Positions 54,912 to 63,591 of a stretch of 64,000 nucleotides of DNA are shown in pieces. Positions within the stretch are counted from its first letter, which is position 1, and each line of letters opens with the position of its first letter. The notes beneath the pieces are model-generated. The model did not search any database. It had not been told where the DNA came from and was given only the letters and a program-made list of their open reading frames with translations. The DNA is taken from the NCBI GenBank assembly GCA_050045915.1, contig JBNGCR010000007.1:1-64000 (forward strand). The letters run 5' to 3'. A program made the translations under genes and the position numbers. This DNA is from Limnospira sp050045915 (lineage in GTDB: Bacteria > Cyanobacteriota > Cyanobacteriia > Cyanobacteriales > Microcoleaceae).

Positions 54912-55154
54912 ATGTACGGAAAAATCATTTTGTTTGCAGTCAGTACGATCTTGGGCAGCTTTGTAACCGGCACTTTGCTACAGTTAGCCTATCATCCAGA
55001 GGATGTAAATGGATGTCTCGTCAGTCCGGATAACCGGGGATGCTTCATGAATCGTCCCATCGATCAACAGAGAAGAATGGCTGCAGAAAGTGAGAACATC
55101 TGGGATCATCCAGAGTTTAAAGTCTTGATTTCCGACCCGACTCGGGAAAATTAA
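54912..55154 (+). CDS. small exported or membrane protein with GCLVSPDNRGCFMNRP core (2)
   Basis: 80 residues: hydrophobic segment (about 4-26), core NGCLVSPDNRGCFMNRPID, polar tail. Paralogue of the gene at 54185. Outside the core the proteins are only about one-third identical. Same layout, same strand, so a tandem duplication. Unknown function. Confidence 0.72.
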   Translation: MYGKIILFAVSTILGSFVTGTLLQLAYHPEDVNGCLVSPDNRGCFMNRPIDQQRRMAAESENIWDHPEFKVLISDPTREN

Positions 55155-55265
55155 ATCGACCGGGCGACCGATACTTTTACCCTTAAAAAGCCACATAAAG
55201 GGTGCATAATTCTCCGTTAACTGACATCAAAAAGCCGACGCTTATCCGCCACGATATCAATCATT

Positions 55266-58200
55266 TCAGGGTGTCTGCCGATATCGCAATTCTTCCAATA
55301 CCCGATACATCTGGTTAGCCAACTGCTTCGGATTCCACAGTGGCGCCAGGGTATCGGGTTGTTTGGCGATCGCCAAGCGATCGCGAATTTGCCGCCTCAA
55401 CGCCGCATTGCAGCCGAATTCGATACCCAATTGGGCGTATTCTTCCCAACTCCAAGCCCAGCCCACATCCAGATTAACAGCCTTCAAAAAAGCGTAACCC
55501 ATGCGGGACAAATACTGCCGCCCCGATCGCGTCACCACGGGCAATTCCGACCACAACGCCTCCAAATTGTGGGTCCCGCCGTTGTAGGGATAAGAATCCA
55601 ACATCACGTCCGCCACCTTATAAATCGCCCGATGTTCCTCCTCCGTTTTCGTCAGACCGATAAAAATTAATCGGTTCATATCCACCCCTTCCGCTTCGCA
55701 GGCATCATTGTACATTTTGCGAAGTAATTGCGGGTCGCCCTGCCCCTTGCGAATTAAAAGACTCTCGGGCACCGATCGCAAAATTTTCACCTGGGCCAGA
55801 ATCATCTCCCAATTGGTTTTTCGTCCGGGGGCGACACACAGAAAAACGATCGCATTTGGGGAGATATTTAACTGCTGCCTGACGCTGCGGCAGTCCACCG
55901 GCCGGGTGGGGAGTCCGTCGATCGCGACCGAGGTTTCGGGCAGGCGAACTAACCGTTCAAAATAATGGCGTTCGATTCCCGGCGGGTGGCTATTTTCATC
56001 ACAGATAAAATAGTGGTTGGGGGATAAATAGGGGGCATCGAATCCCAGCCAGGTGACGCAGACGGGGGCCGGGGATCTGTGCAGAACTTGGACGTTAACG
56101 GGGATGGTAATGGAGTCCAAATCCACCAAAACATCGACGCGATCGCCACGAATTTCTCGACTCAATTCTTCCGCCGAAGCGAAGCCGTTGGGATAGTGTT
56201 TCGGCTGATAAAATTTGGCGGTCATTTTTTGAAAGCGTTCCGTCACCTCATCCGGGTGAAGTCGCCCGCTGACATATAAATTAACCTGGGGTGTTATTGT
56301 TGTTAATTCCCGGATGACTGCTTCGCTACACCAGCCGACGGAGTGGCGACGAAAGTGTTTGGAAAGGAAGCCAATTCTCAGGGGCGATCGCGGTTCAGCG
56401 TAAATGTTCGGCGGTTCAGCGACGGGTCCTTTGTAGTAGGATTGACAGATGAGGCGGTAAAATTTGGCGTTGGCTTCCAAATCGTCCCGCAGGTGGGGGA
56501 CGGTGAATAATAAAATCTCGTAAATGAGGCGAATTTCCATGTCTGTCAACGTTCCGATGCGATCGCGGCAGATGCGTTCCAATTCCCGCAATTTTTCCAA
56601 TGCTTCTTCGCAGGCACCGGATTGGGTGTAGGCGAAAATATAGGCGATTGCACAAAAAATGGGGATGGTATTGGAACAGGTTTCCCAGTAGCGATCGGCA
56701 GCTTTTCTGGCTTTCCCTAAATTGGTAGAATGGCTGAGGAGATCGCAGAGTTGTTGGTGAGCTTCGCCGAAGTCGGGTTTGAGTTCGATCGCCTTTTCCA
56801 AATTCGCCACCGCTTCCTGGGGGCTATCCTGTTTTTGGATATGGGCGAGGCGGCAGTAAACCTCCGCCCATTTCGGCTGCAATTCCAACGCTTTTTTATA
56901 GTTTGCGATCGCCGGTGTAATTTCCCCGATCGTCGCGTACATATTCGCCATATTGGCATACCCGTCCGCGTAGTCGGGTTGGAGGCGAATCAGGTTTTGA
57001 TAAGCCGCGATCGCGTCCCGGTGGCGTCCCAATTTCGTCAGAATCCGGGCGGTGTGGAGGTACAATTCCGGCAATTCCGAATTGAGGGCGATCGCGTTTT
57101 GGAACTGTTCCAACGCCTCTTCAAATCGGTTTTGCTGCGATAACAGACAGCCGATATTCCCGTAGGGTTCCGCCCAATTCGGTTTCCCGGCGATCGCCCG
57201 CTTGTAACTCGCGATCGCCTCCTCCAACTGTCCCCGGCGGGCGAGACTGTTGCCGAATTCAAAGTTAAATTCTGCCGCCACCAAATCCGGTTTTAATTTT
57301 AAAGCTTCATTCCAAGCCGCGATCGCCTCTTCCGCCCGCCCCAACTGTTGGTAAACCCGCCCCAAATTCCAGTGAACGGCGGCGAGATCGGGTTTGAGTT
57401 CCACGGATTTTTGATAGTGGGCGATCGCCTCTTCCATCCGCCCCCGGTGTAAATACATGGTGGCGAGGTTGGCGTAAACTTCGGCAAAATTGGGGTCAAT
57501 TTTCAGGGCTTGGGAATAGGCACGGATCGCGGCGTCAACCTTGCCTTGAAAGTGGAGGGCATTGCCCAACGTCACGAACGCTAACAGCAAATCCGGCCGC
57601 AATTTCAGGGCTTCCCGACAAGCCGCGATCGCCCCTTCCCAGTTCCCCTGGGATAAATACAATTCCGCCTGTTTTTGTAACATTTCCGCCGGGGAAAGTT
57701 CCGGTTTCGGCGGGGAAACTGCCTCGGGACGTTCCACGAAAAACTGTTCGGTGTGGGCGGGAACTAACGTTTCCGATTCTGCCGTTTCGGGATGCGATCG
57801 CAGTTCCCCCTCAAAGACTTGTTCGGATAAGTCAACCCCCCGTTCTTCAAACCGTTCGTCCGACTCTTCCACGAAACTGAGAGAGTCGGATAAATCGACA
57901 TCGATTTGGGGTTCCAATTCCCGGATTTTTTCGAGAAGGGTTTCGCGATTTTCGGGATCGAGAGTCAGGGCTTTTTTGTAGTTTGCGATCGCCTCTTCTT
58001 TCCGGTGAACCTTCGACAATGCCTCCGCCAATTTCAGATAAAATTGCGGTCGGTTCGGTTGCCGTCGAATCGCCTCCTGGTAGCGGGCGATCGCTTCGGG
58101 AAGTTTACCCGTTTGGAACAGGGCATTTCCCAACATCCAATACACCACCGCCCAATCCGGTTGAAGTTCCAGGGATTTTTGATAACATTGAATCGCCTCT

Positions 58201-58595
58201 TCAAACCGCCGACACTGATAATAAACACTCCCCAAATTCGCCCAAGCGATGGCGGATTCGGGGCGAATATCTAACGCCTGGGTATAGGCCCAAATTGCCA
58301 ATTCTGTACGGCCGCACTGCTGGAGGGCATTTCCCACTCGCCAATAAGCCGACGCGAAATCTGGCCGCAATTCTAACGCATTTTCCAACGCCGAAATCGC
58401 CGCTTCAACTTTCTCGTTATATATATATGCTTCGGCGAGTTTGCAATAAATTTCCCCATCCTTTGGATTCAGTTCTAAAACGTGGCGGTAATTCTGAATC
58501 GCCGCCTGATAATCTCCCTGAAGATAAGACTGCCATCCTCGGTTTAAATAATCCCCAATTTGTTCTGAATTCACCAATTGTCCCAATCCAATCAA
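55266..58595 (-). CDS. TPR O-linked GlcNAc transferase, SPINDLY family
   Basis: 1109 residues. About 17 TPR units in two blocks (about 10-230 and 310-660) separated by an acidic linker (about 235-305), then a GT41 catalytic region (about 725-1105) with LRIGFLSKHFRRHSVGW, FDAPYLSPN, and the sugar-nucleotide site YNGGTHNLEALWSELPVVTRSG. Bacterial SPINDLY-like enzymes attach sugars (GlcNAc or fucose in characterised relatives) to Ser/Thr of proteins. TPR blocks bind protein substrates. Start ATG 58595. Confidence 0.93.
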   Translation of the reverse strand: MIGLGQLVNSEQIGDYLNRGWQSYLQGDYQAAIQNYRHVLELNPKDGEIYCKLAEAYIYNEKVEAAISALENALELRPDFASAYWRVGNALQQCGRTELAIWAYTQALDIRPESAIAWANLGSVYYQCRRFEEAIQCYQKSLELQPDWAVVYWMLGNALFQTGKLPEAIARYQEAIRRQPNRPQFYLKLAEALSKVHRKEEAIANYKKALTLDPENRETLLEKIRELEPQIDVDLSDSLSFVEESDERFEERGVDLSEQVFEGELRSHPETAESETLVPAHTEQFFVERPEAVSPPKPELSPAEMLQKQAELYLSQGNWEGAIAACREALKLRPDLLLAFVTLGNALHFQGKVDAAIRAYSQALKIDPNFAEVYANLATMYLHRGRMEEAIAHYQKSVELKPDLAAVHWNLGRVYQQLGRAEEAIAAWNEALKLKPDLVAAEFNFEFGNSLARRGQLEEAIASYKRAIAGKPNWAEPYGNIGCLLSQQNRFEEALEQFQNAIALNSELPELYLHTARILTKLGRHRDAIAAYQNLIRLQPDYADGYANMANMYATIGEITPAIANYKKALELQPKWAEVYCRLAHIQKQDSPQEAVANLEKAIELKPDFGEAHQQLCDLLSHSTNLGKARKAADRYWETCSNTIPIFCAIAYIFAYTQSGACEEALEKLRELERICRDRIGTLTDMEIRLIYEILLFTVPHLRDDLEANAKFYRLICQSYYKGPVAEPPNIYAEPRSPLRIGFLSKHFRRHSVGWCSEAVIRELTTITPQVNLYVSGRLHPDEVTERFQKMTAKFYQPKHYPNGFASAEELSREIRGDRVDVLVDLDSITIPVNVQVLHRSPAPVCVTWLGFDAPYLSPNHYFICDENSHPPGIERHYFERLVRLPETSVAIDGLPTRPVDCRSVRQQLNISPNAIVFLCVAPGRKTNWEMILAQVKILRSVPESLLIRKGQGDPQLLRKMYNDACEAEGVDMNRLIFIGLTKTEEEHRAIYKVADVMLDSYPYNGGTHNLEALWSELPVVTRSGRQYLSRMGYAFLKAVNLDVGWAWSWEEYAQLGIEFGCNAALRRQIRDRLAIAKQPDTLAPLWNPKQLANQMYRVLEELRYRQTP

Positions 58596-58786
58596 AAACT
58601 GTTAGCCTTGGCGATGCCCATCGCCTTTGTGTGGTATAATACAATATCGCGATCGCTTCAACAAATCTCCCCGGCCGTTTTGCAGTTTTCCAAAATCGGG
58701 TGTTTCATCCGCTCCGAACCGCGATAAAGTGAAAACTGATCGTTCACATTACGAGTGATTCAAGACAGCCGTTAGGAGTATCAAAC

Positions 58787-59500
58787 ATGAGTTCAGAACA
58801 AGACCCCGTAAAGTTGATGAAGCAGCAGGTCGGGAAGGCAGCGGCAGACCGCGTTCAGTCCGGTTCCATCATCGGCCTGGGAACGGGCTCAACTACCGCC
58901 TACGCGATCCAATTTTTGGGCGAACGCCTCAAAAGTGGCGACCTCAAGGACATCAAGGGCGTTCCCACCTCATTTCAGGCCTCCGTGCTCGCCAAAGAAT
59001 ATGGCATCCCCCTCACAAGTTTAGATGAAATCGACCGCATGGATGTCGCCATCGACGGCGCCGATGAAGTTGATCCCAATAAAAACCTGATCAAGGGCGG
59101 CGGTGCGGCCCACACCCGCGAAAAAATCGTCGATTCCCTCGCCGACCTGTTTATCGTGGTCGTGGACGGGTCGAAATTGGTCGATCGCCTCGGTTCTACC
59201 TTTCTGCTACCCGTGGAAGTCCTGCCGATGGCCATGACTCCCGTGATGCGGGCGATCGAAAAACTCGGCGGCCAACCCACCCTGCGGATGGGTGTCAAAA
59301 AAGCCGGGCCCGTGATCACCGACCAGGGCAACATGGTCATCGATGTCAAATTCGACGCGATCGACAACCCAGCGGAGTTGGAAAAAACCCTCAATAACAT
59401 TCCGGGGGTATTAGAAAATGGGTTATTTGTGGGAGTCGCGGATCTAATTTTGGTCGGCGAAATTGAGGACGGCAAACCCGTCATCCGCGAAATTTCATAA
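58787..59500 (+). CDS. rpiA: ribose-5-phosphate isomerase A
   Basis: Interconverts ribose 5-phosphate and ribulose 5-phosphate in the Calvin and pentose phosphate pathways. 237 residues. Motifs GLGTGSTTAYAI near 26-37, DGADEVDPNKNLIKGGGAAHTREKI near 89-113 and the C-terminal half with VDVKF type strands. Normal length. Start ATG 58787, with AGGAG upstream (about 58774). Confidence 0.97.
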   Translation: MSSEQDPVKLMKQQVGKAAADRVQSGSIIGLGTGSTTAYAIQFLGERLKSGDLKDIKGVPTSFQASVLAKEYGIPLTSLDEIDRMDVAIDGADEVDPNKNLIKGGGAAHTREKIVDSLADLFIVVVDGSKLVDRLGSTFLLPVEVLPMAMTPVMRAIEKLGGQPTLRMGVKKAGPVITDQGNMVIDVKFDAIDNPAELEKTLNNIPGVLENGLFVGVADLILVGEIEDGKPVIREIS

Positions 59501-59539
59501 CTTCCTTTTCCTCCCCCCCTTCTCAAGCAGGAAAACTGT

Positions 59540-59792
59540 TGATGGGGGACGAGGAGCGAGAGTTTTTTCCGGTTGAAAATATCTTTTTATATCAGATCCG
59601 GTTATTGACCCGCCCCCCCTCATCCCCCCCCAGCCCCCCTTAACAAGGGGGGAGCCGGAGTTGGCTTTGATTTCTGGGTATTCAACTGGATTTGATATGA
59701 TTCCAAAAAATTTCCCCTCCGCCCCTCTGCCCCTCCGCCCCTCCGCCCCCAAACGCCATTTTTCGAGGGAAAATCAAACGGCTCTGGGGTAG
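59540..59792. mobile_element. purine-rich repeat, inverted, split by copy D
   Basis: On the minus strand it starts near 59792 with GCCGTTTGATTTTC, then the purine-rich part, TTTTTTGGAAT, then is interrupted by copy D, and resumes with AAAAAGATATTTTCAACCGG. This is the opposite nesting order to 19050-19360. Confidence 0.7.
59589..59698. mobile_element. MITE-like element, family ATATCA, copy D
   Basis: 110 bases, left end ATATCAGATCCGGTTAT, right end AACTGGATTTGATAT. The interior has CCCCCCTTAACAAGGGGGG, a hairpin. This is the uninterrupted form of copy A. Confidence 0.8.
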
Positions 59793-59874
59793 CCGGGGGG
59801 GATTATTGCCCGCATCCAAAAAAAATCGTTATACTACTCAGAGTATCCCCGACCGTTGAAACTGTAAAAATCCC

Positions 59875-61059
59875 ATGATGCACTACAGACGTTTCGGACG
59901 CACCGAACTGCCCATGCCCGTCTTTTCCTGCGGGGGAATGCGGTATCAATACCAGTGGCAGGACACGTCCGCCGATCGCGTACCGGTCGAAAGTCAGCGG
60001 AAGCTCGAAGCGACGATCCGCCGTTCCCTCGAAGTTGGAATTAACCACATCGAAACGGCGAGGGGATACGGAACGTCCGAGATGCAGTTGGGCTGGATTT
60101 TGCCAAAATTGCCGAGGGAACGGTTGATTATTCAAACCAAAGTTTCCCCCAAACCTGACCCGGTGGAGTTCCGTCGCGACTTCGAGAAATCCCTCAATTA
60201 TTTACAGTTGGATTACGTCGATTTATTGGGCTTGCACGGCATCAATACGCCGGAACTTTTGGATTACTGCACGCGATCGCCCGGTTGCTTGGAAGTCGCC
60301 CGGGAGTTGCAGCGGGAAGGAAAAGTGCGGTTTATCGGCTTTTCCACCCACGGCCCGACGGATGTGATTGTCGATGCGATCGAAACCGATCAATTCGACT
60401 ATGTGAACTTGCACTGGTATTATATCAACCAACTGAACTGGCCCGCGATCGAAGCCGCCACCCGCCACGATATGGGCGTATTTATTATCAGTCCCTCCGA
60501 CAAAGGCGGCAAATTGTACGACCCCCCCAAAAAGTTGGTGGAGTTGTGTTCTCCCCTCAGTCCGATGGTGTTTAACGACTTATTTTGTCTGTCCCATCCC
60601 GAAGTTCATACCCTGAGTTTAGGGGCATCAAAACCCTCGGATTTTGACGAACATTTGAAAACCATCCCCCTTCTCGATCGCTGGGACGAACTGTTGCCAC
60701 CGATCTTAGAACGCCTAGAAAATACGGCGATCGAAACCCTGGGCGAAAATTGGTTGAAAACCTGGCATCAGGGTTTACCCCAACCGGAAGAAACCCCCAA
60801 TAACATCAACATTCCGAGTATTTTGTGGCTGCGAAACTTGGCGATCGCCTACGATATGGTAGAATACGGAAAAATGCGCTATAACCTGCTCGGAAATGGC
60901 GGTCACTGGTTCCCCGGACAAAATGCCGAAACCGTCGATCAAGTGGATTTAAAAACCTGTTTGCAAAACAGCCCCCACGCCGACAAAATCCCCCAATTCC
61001 TGCGGGAAACCCACCGGCTTTTGGGAGGACAGTCGGTGCAGCGACTGTCTCGAAGTTGA
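59875..61059 (+). CDS. aldo/keto reductase family oxidoreductase
   Basis: 394 residues. (beta/alpha)8 AKR-like domain (about 1-290) with RFGRTELPMPVFSCGGMRY at the start, GINHIETARGYGTSE near 56-70, where Asp of the canonical DTA is replaced by Glu, DYVDLLGLHGI near 118 and FIISPSDKGGKLYDPP near 203. A C-terminal extension (about 300-394) is typical of the longer predicted oxidoreductase subfamily. NADPH-dependent by family knowledge; substrate unknown. ATG 59875 or the adjacent ATG 59878. Confidence 0.87.
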   Translation: MMHYRRFGRTELPMPVFSCGGMRYQYQWQDTSADRVPVESQRKLEATIRRSLEVGINHIETARGYGTSEMQLGWILPKLPRERLIIQTKVSPKPDPVEFRRDFEKSLNYLQLDYVDLLGLHGINTPELLDYCTRSPGCLEVARELQREGKVRFIGFSTHGPTDVIVDAIETDQFDYVNLHWYYINQLNWPAIEAATRHDMGVFIISPSDKGGKLYDPPKKLVELCSPLSPMVFNDLFCLSHPEVHTLSLGASKPSDFDEHLKTIPLLDRWDELLPPILERLENTAIETLGENWLKTWHQGLPQPEETPNNINIPSILWLRNLAIAYDMVEYGKMRYNLLGNGGHWFPGQNAETVDQVDLKTCLQNSPHADKIPQFLRETHRLLGGQSVQRLSRS

Positions 61060-61087
61060 CCTCAATGATAGGGAATCATAATTCGAT

Positions 61088-61122
61088 CCGGAATTGATTC
61101 CCAAGCAGTCTGGATATCCAAC
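61088..61122. repeat. remnant of the ATATCA element (B/C type core)
   Basis: GGAATTGATTCCCAAGCAGT and the following GGATATCCAAC match the core of copies B1, B2 and C. No inverted ends remain. Confidence 0.75.
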
Positions 61123-61169
61123 TTGAGGATTTAAACGATCGCCTAGAAAGTCCTTGAAACTGCCATCAA

Positions 61170-61715
61170 TCAGGACTGCGATCGCATCCACTCCAGCAAA
61201 ACCGCCCGACACTGGAGACAGGTCAAATCCCGCAAAAGTGCCGCGATTCCCTCGGAGGTCATCGGATAGGTCGCCCCAATTTTATCGCGATCGCTCGCAT
61301 AGTCTGGCAGCAATTTTGCTACAAAACCGTAAAGTTTTTGGTTAGAAAAAGAACTATTAACTGCCCAACCTTTATCATTTAAAGATTCGATTTTCAAAAT
61401 CTCACTTTCCGCCACCCCCAATTCCCGCTCCAAAATCTGGGGGACGACATCGATCGCCTCCCGATCCGCCGGAACCCGCCCCCCCGGAAAATCCAACGTC
61501 GCCTCTCCCAAACCCGGACGGTACCCCGCCACGGGAAGCACCAGTTGATTATTTTCTATTGTCAATATGACGGCAGAATCCGCCTTTTCAACCCGCCAAT
61601 ACTCCAAAATTTGGCTTCGGTTATCTCGTAATTTTTCACCGATCAGGGTCAGCCAGGGAGATCGGATCTCCACGAAGCGACTTAAAACGTCCCAAGGAAG
61701 TTGCGATCGAGCCAT
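61170..61715 (-). CDS. Nudix-like hydrolase with degenerate box
   Basis: 181 residues. ADSAVILTIENNQLVLPVAGYR then DFPGGRVPADREAIDVVPQILERELGV at about 75-101 is in the place of the Nudix box (GX5EX7REUXEEXGU), but the spacing and the EE pair deviate. Fold membership is likely, catalysis uncertain. Start ATG 61715. No partner gene. Confidence 0.75.
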   Translation of the reverse strand: MARSQLPWDVLSRFVEIRSPWLTLIGEKLRDNRSQILEYWRVEKADSAVILTIENNQLVLPVAGYRPGLGEATLDFPGGRVPADREAIDVVPQILERELGVAESEILKIESLNDKGWAVNSSFSNQKLYGFVAKLLPDYASDRDKIGATYPMTSEGIAALLRDLTCLQCRAVLLEWMRSQS

Positions 61716-61947
61716 AAAATAACAATCTGCTCAAGTCCGTTTAAACACTTACACCATCCTTTGAGAAAAGGCCATAGGCAATCGGCAATCGGCACAAGTT
61801 TTGAGCCTCTTCAGAAGGGGGGCAAGGAAACCCAGGAATTATAACAATTTGAGCGAACATGATATCAAAGATATAGAAGGGAGAGAGGGCGATCGAGCGG
61901 TGTAAAACCTGTTGAAATGGTAGATGATCCGGTCGGATATTGGACTG

Positions 61948-62385
61948 CTAAGAAAACCGTTTCCGCAGGGTCAGACAATTGCGAGAATTGCCGACCCGAC
62001 GATAAGTCAATTCGTCGGTGAGTTTGGACATGAACATCAATCCCCTTCCCCCTTCTTGTTCCAAAGGAGCGAGATGTTGTTCGCGAATCAGATGCAACGT
62101 TTTTTCGAGATCGAACGGTTTTCCAGCATCCCAAATCTGCATTTCGATGCAGTTTGAGAAAATCGTCACTTCGATATCGATCGGAGTTGTCTCGGACAAT
62201 TCCCGATGGGCGTGACGCACGACATTTGTAAATCCTTCCGTGATAGCAATCTGACACCTGTACATCAGATCCGAAGCCAAAAAAGGAGCCGTGATTTTTT
62301 CAAACCACGCTAAAATCTCCTCCAATGACTGTAGGTCCGTCTGAACTTGAAGATGCGATCGCGCCAAGAGCTTTTCATCTTCCAT
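61948..62385 (-). CDS. RsbW-like anti-sigma factor serine kinase
   Basis: 145-residue GHKL ATPase. N box EGFTNVVRHAH near 50-60 with the Glu and Asn, G1 box DAGKPF near 92, G2-like GGRGLMFM near 112. It phosphorylates STAS partners by family knowledge. Starts 5 bases after the stop of the STAS-sugar transferase gene, so the two are one operon, and the likely substrate is that STAS domain (Ser64/Ser65). Confidence 0.9.
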   Translation of the reverse strand: MEDEKLLARSHLQVQTDLQSLEEILAWFEKITAPFLASDLMYRCQIAITEGFTNVVRHAHRELSETTPIDIEVTIFSNCIEMQIWDAGKPFDLEKTLHLIREQHLAPLEQEGGRGLMFMSKLTDELTYRRVGNSRNCLTLRKRFS

Positions 62386-62390
62386 TAATT

Positions 62391-63392
62391 CTACATTGCG
62401 CCGCTATTTTTATTGAACAGAACTGCGATCGTCCGCCAAATGAGCTTGAGATCGTACATCAGATTCCAGTTTTCTTGATACTTCAGGTCGAGCCGGATAA
62501 TATCTTCAAAATCTTTGATCTGCGATCGCCCGCCAACTTGCCACTCTCCCGTCATTCCGGGTTTCACGTCCAGACGCTGCCACTGTGGCACCTCGTAGCG
62601 TTCCACCTCATCGGGGGTGGGGGGGCGCGTTCCCACCAGGCTCATTTCCCCTTTTAAAACATTCCAAAATTGGGGCAGTTCATCCAAACTGGTCCGCCGT
62701 AGAAACCGGCCCACCTGGGTCACGCGGGGGTCATTGTCATTTTTAAAAATCTGACCTTTGGCTTGGTTGGGAATGCTACTTTTGAGGGCTTCGGCATCGG
62801 GAACCATCGAGCGAAACTTCCACATTCGGAACCGTCTTCCCATCCAGCCGCAACGAATTTGCCCGAAAAAGATCGGGCCGGGACTGTCGAGGCGAATCGC
62901 AATAATAATGGGAATGGATAAGACCGCCGTAATTGCCAAGCCGACGATGGCCCCGACAATATCGATGAAACGTTTGATCCAAGATCGGACCGACGGGTGC
63001 GTAACCGGCAACAGTTGGCTGTTGTCCGTATTTCCCACCGGTTGGGGCGTGACGGGTGCATCCTGATCGAAAGTCAACACTTGATCGAGGGACGTGAGGG
63101 AAAAAACGGCCATAACCTGGGGGCCGACATTTTTCAGACGCAATTCGACTTGTTTTTCCTTGGCAGCTTTGAGGTTGCTCACGAGTGCCCCCACCCCGCT
63201 GCTGTCGATAAATGTTGTTTCGCTAAAGTCGAGGACGACCGCTTTGGGAACTGGGTCGCCCAAAACCAGATTGTGACAAGTTGACTTGAAAGCAACGGCT
63301 TCGAGGACGCTCAGGCGATGGGGAATTGTGACCCGAGCGGTATCGTCCTGCAGATGAACGGGAAAATTGACCTCTGGGGTTTGGCTGACCAT
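62391..63392 (-). CDS. STAS domain fused to polyprenyl-phosphate sugar transferase
   Basis: 333 residues. STAS domain (about 1-115) with phosphoacceptor motif FIDSSGVGALV (Ser64, Ser65). A linker, one membrane helix (about 145-168), then a bacterial sugar transferase (PglC/WbaP type, about 170-330) with the DSPGPIFFGQ motif near 174, KFRSM, GRFLRRTSLDELPQFWNVLKGEMSLVGTRPP and a C-terminal GEWQVGGR. The second half catalyses the priming step of polysaccharide synthesis. The fusion puts this step under partner-switching control. Start ATG 63392. Confidence 0.92.
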   Translation of the reverse strand: MVSQTPEVNFPVHLQDDTARVTIPHRLSVLEAVAFKSTCHNLVLGDPVPKAVVLDFSETTFIDSSGVGALVSNLKAAKEKQVELRLKNVGPQVMAVFSLTSLDQVLTFDQDAPVTPQPVGNTDNSQLLPVTHPSVRSWIKRFIDIVGAIVGLAITAVLSIPIIIAIRLDSPGPIFFGQIRCGWMGRRFRMWKFRSMVPDAEALKSSIPNQAKGQIFKNDNDPRVTQVGRFLRRTSLDELPQFWNVLKGEMSLVGTRPPTPDEVERYEVPQWQRLDVKPGMTGEWQVGGRSQIKDFEDIIRLDLKYQENWNLMYDLKLIWRTIAVLFNKNSGAM

Positions 63393-63591
63393 CTCAATAT
63401 TATTATGCTGGGTAGTTTGATCGAATTTCTGCTCTATCCTAGTCTAGGGCGAAAAAAATTGAAAAGGGGAGTATGGACTAGATATCTGACTGACGGCTGA
63501 CTGTTTTAAGACATTTACTCGCTTCCTGGGGAACCGATCGCGATCGGAAAATTTGCACCCCAACGAAGCCGCTCCAATACTGCATTTAATT

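Larger units (their letters stand above)
59501..59874. other. repeat-filled intergenic region after rpiA
   Basis: Holds the inverted purine-rich repeat with ATATCA element copy D inserted in it. No gene. Confidence 0.7.
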
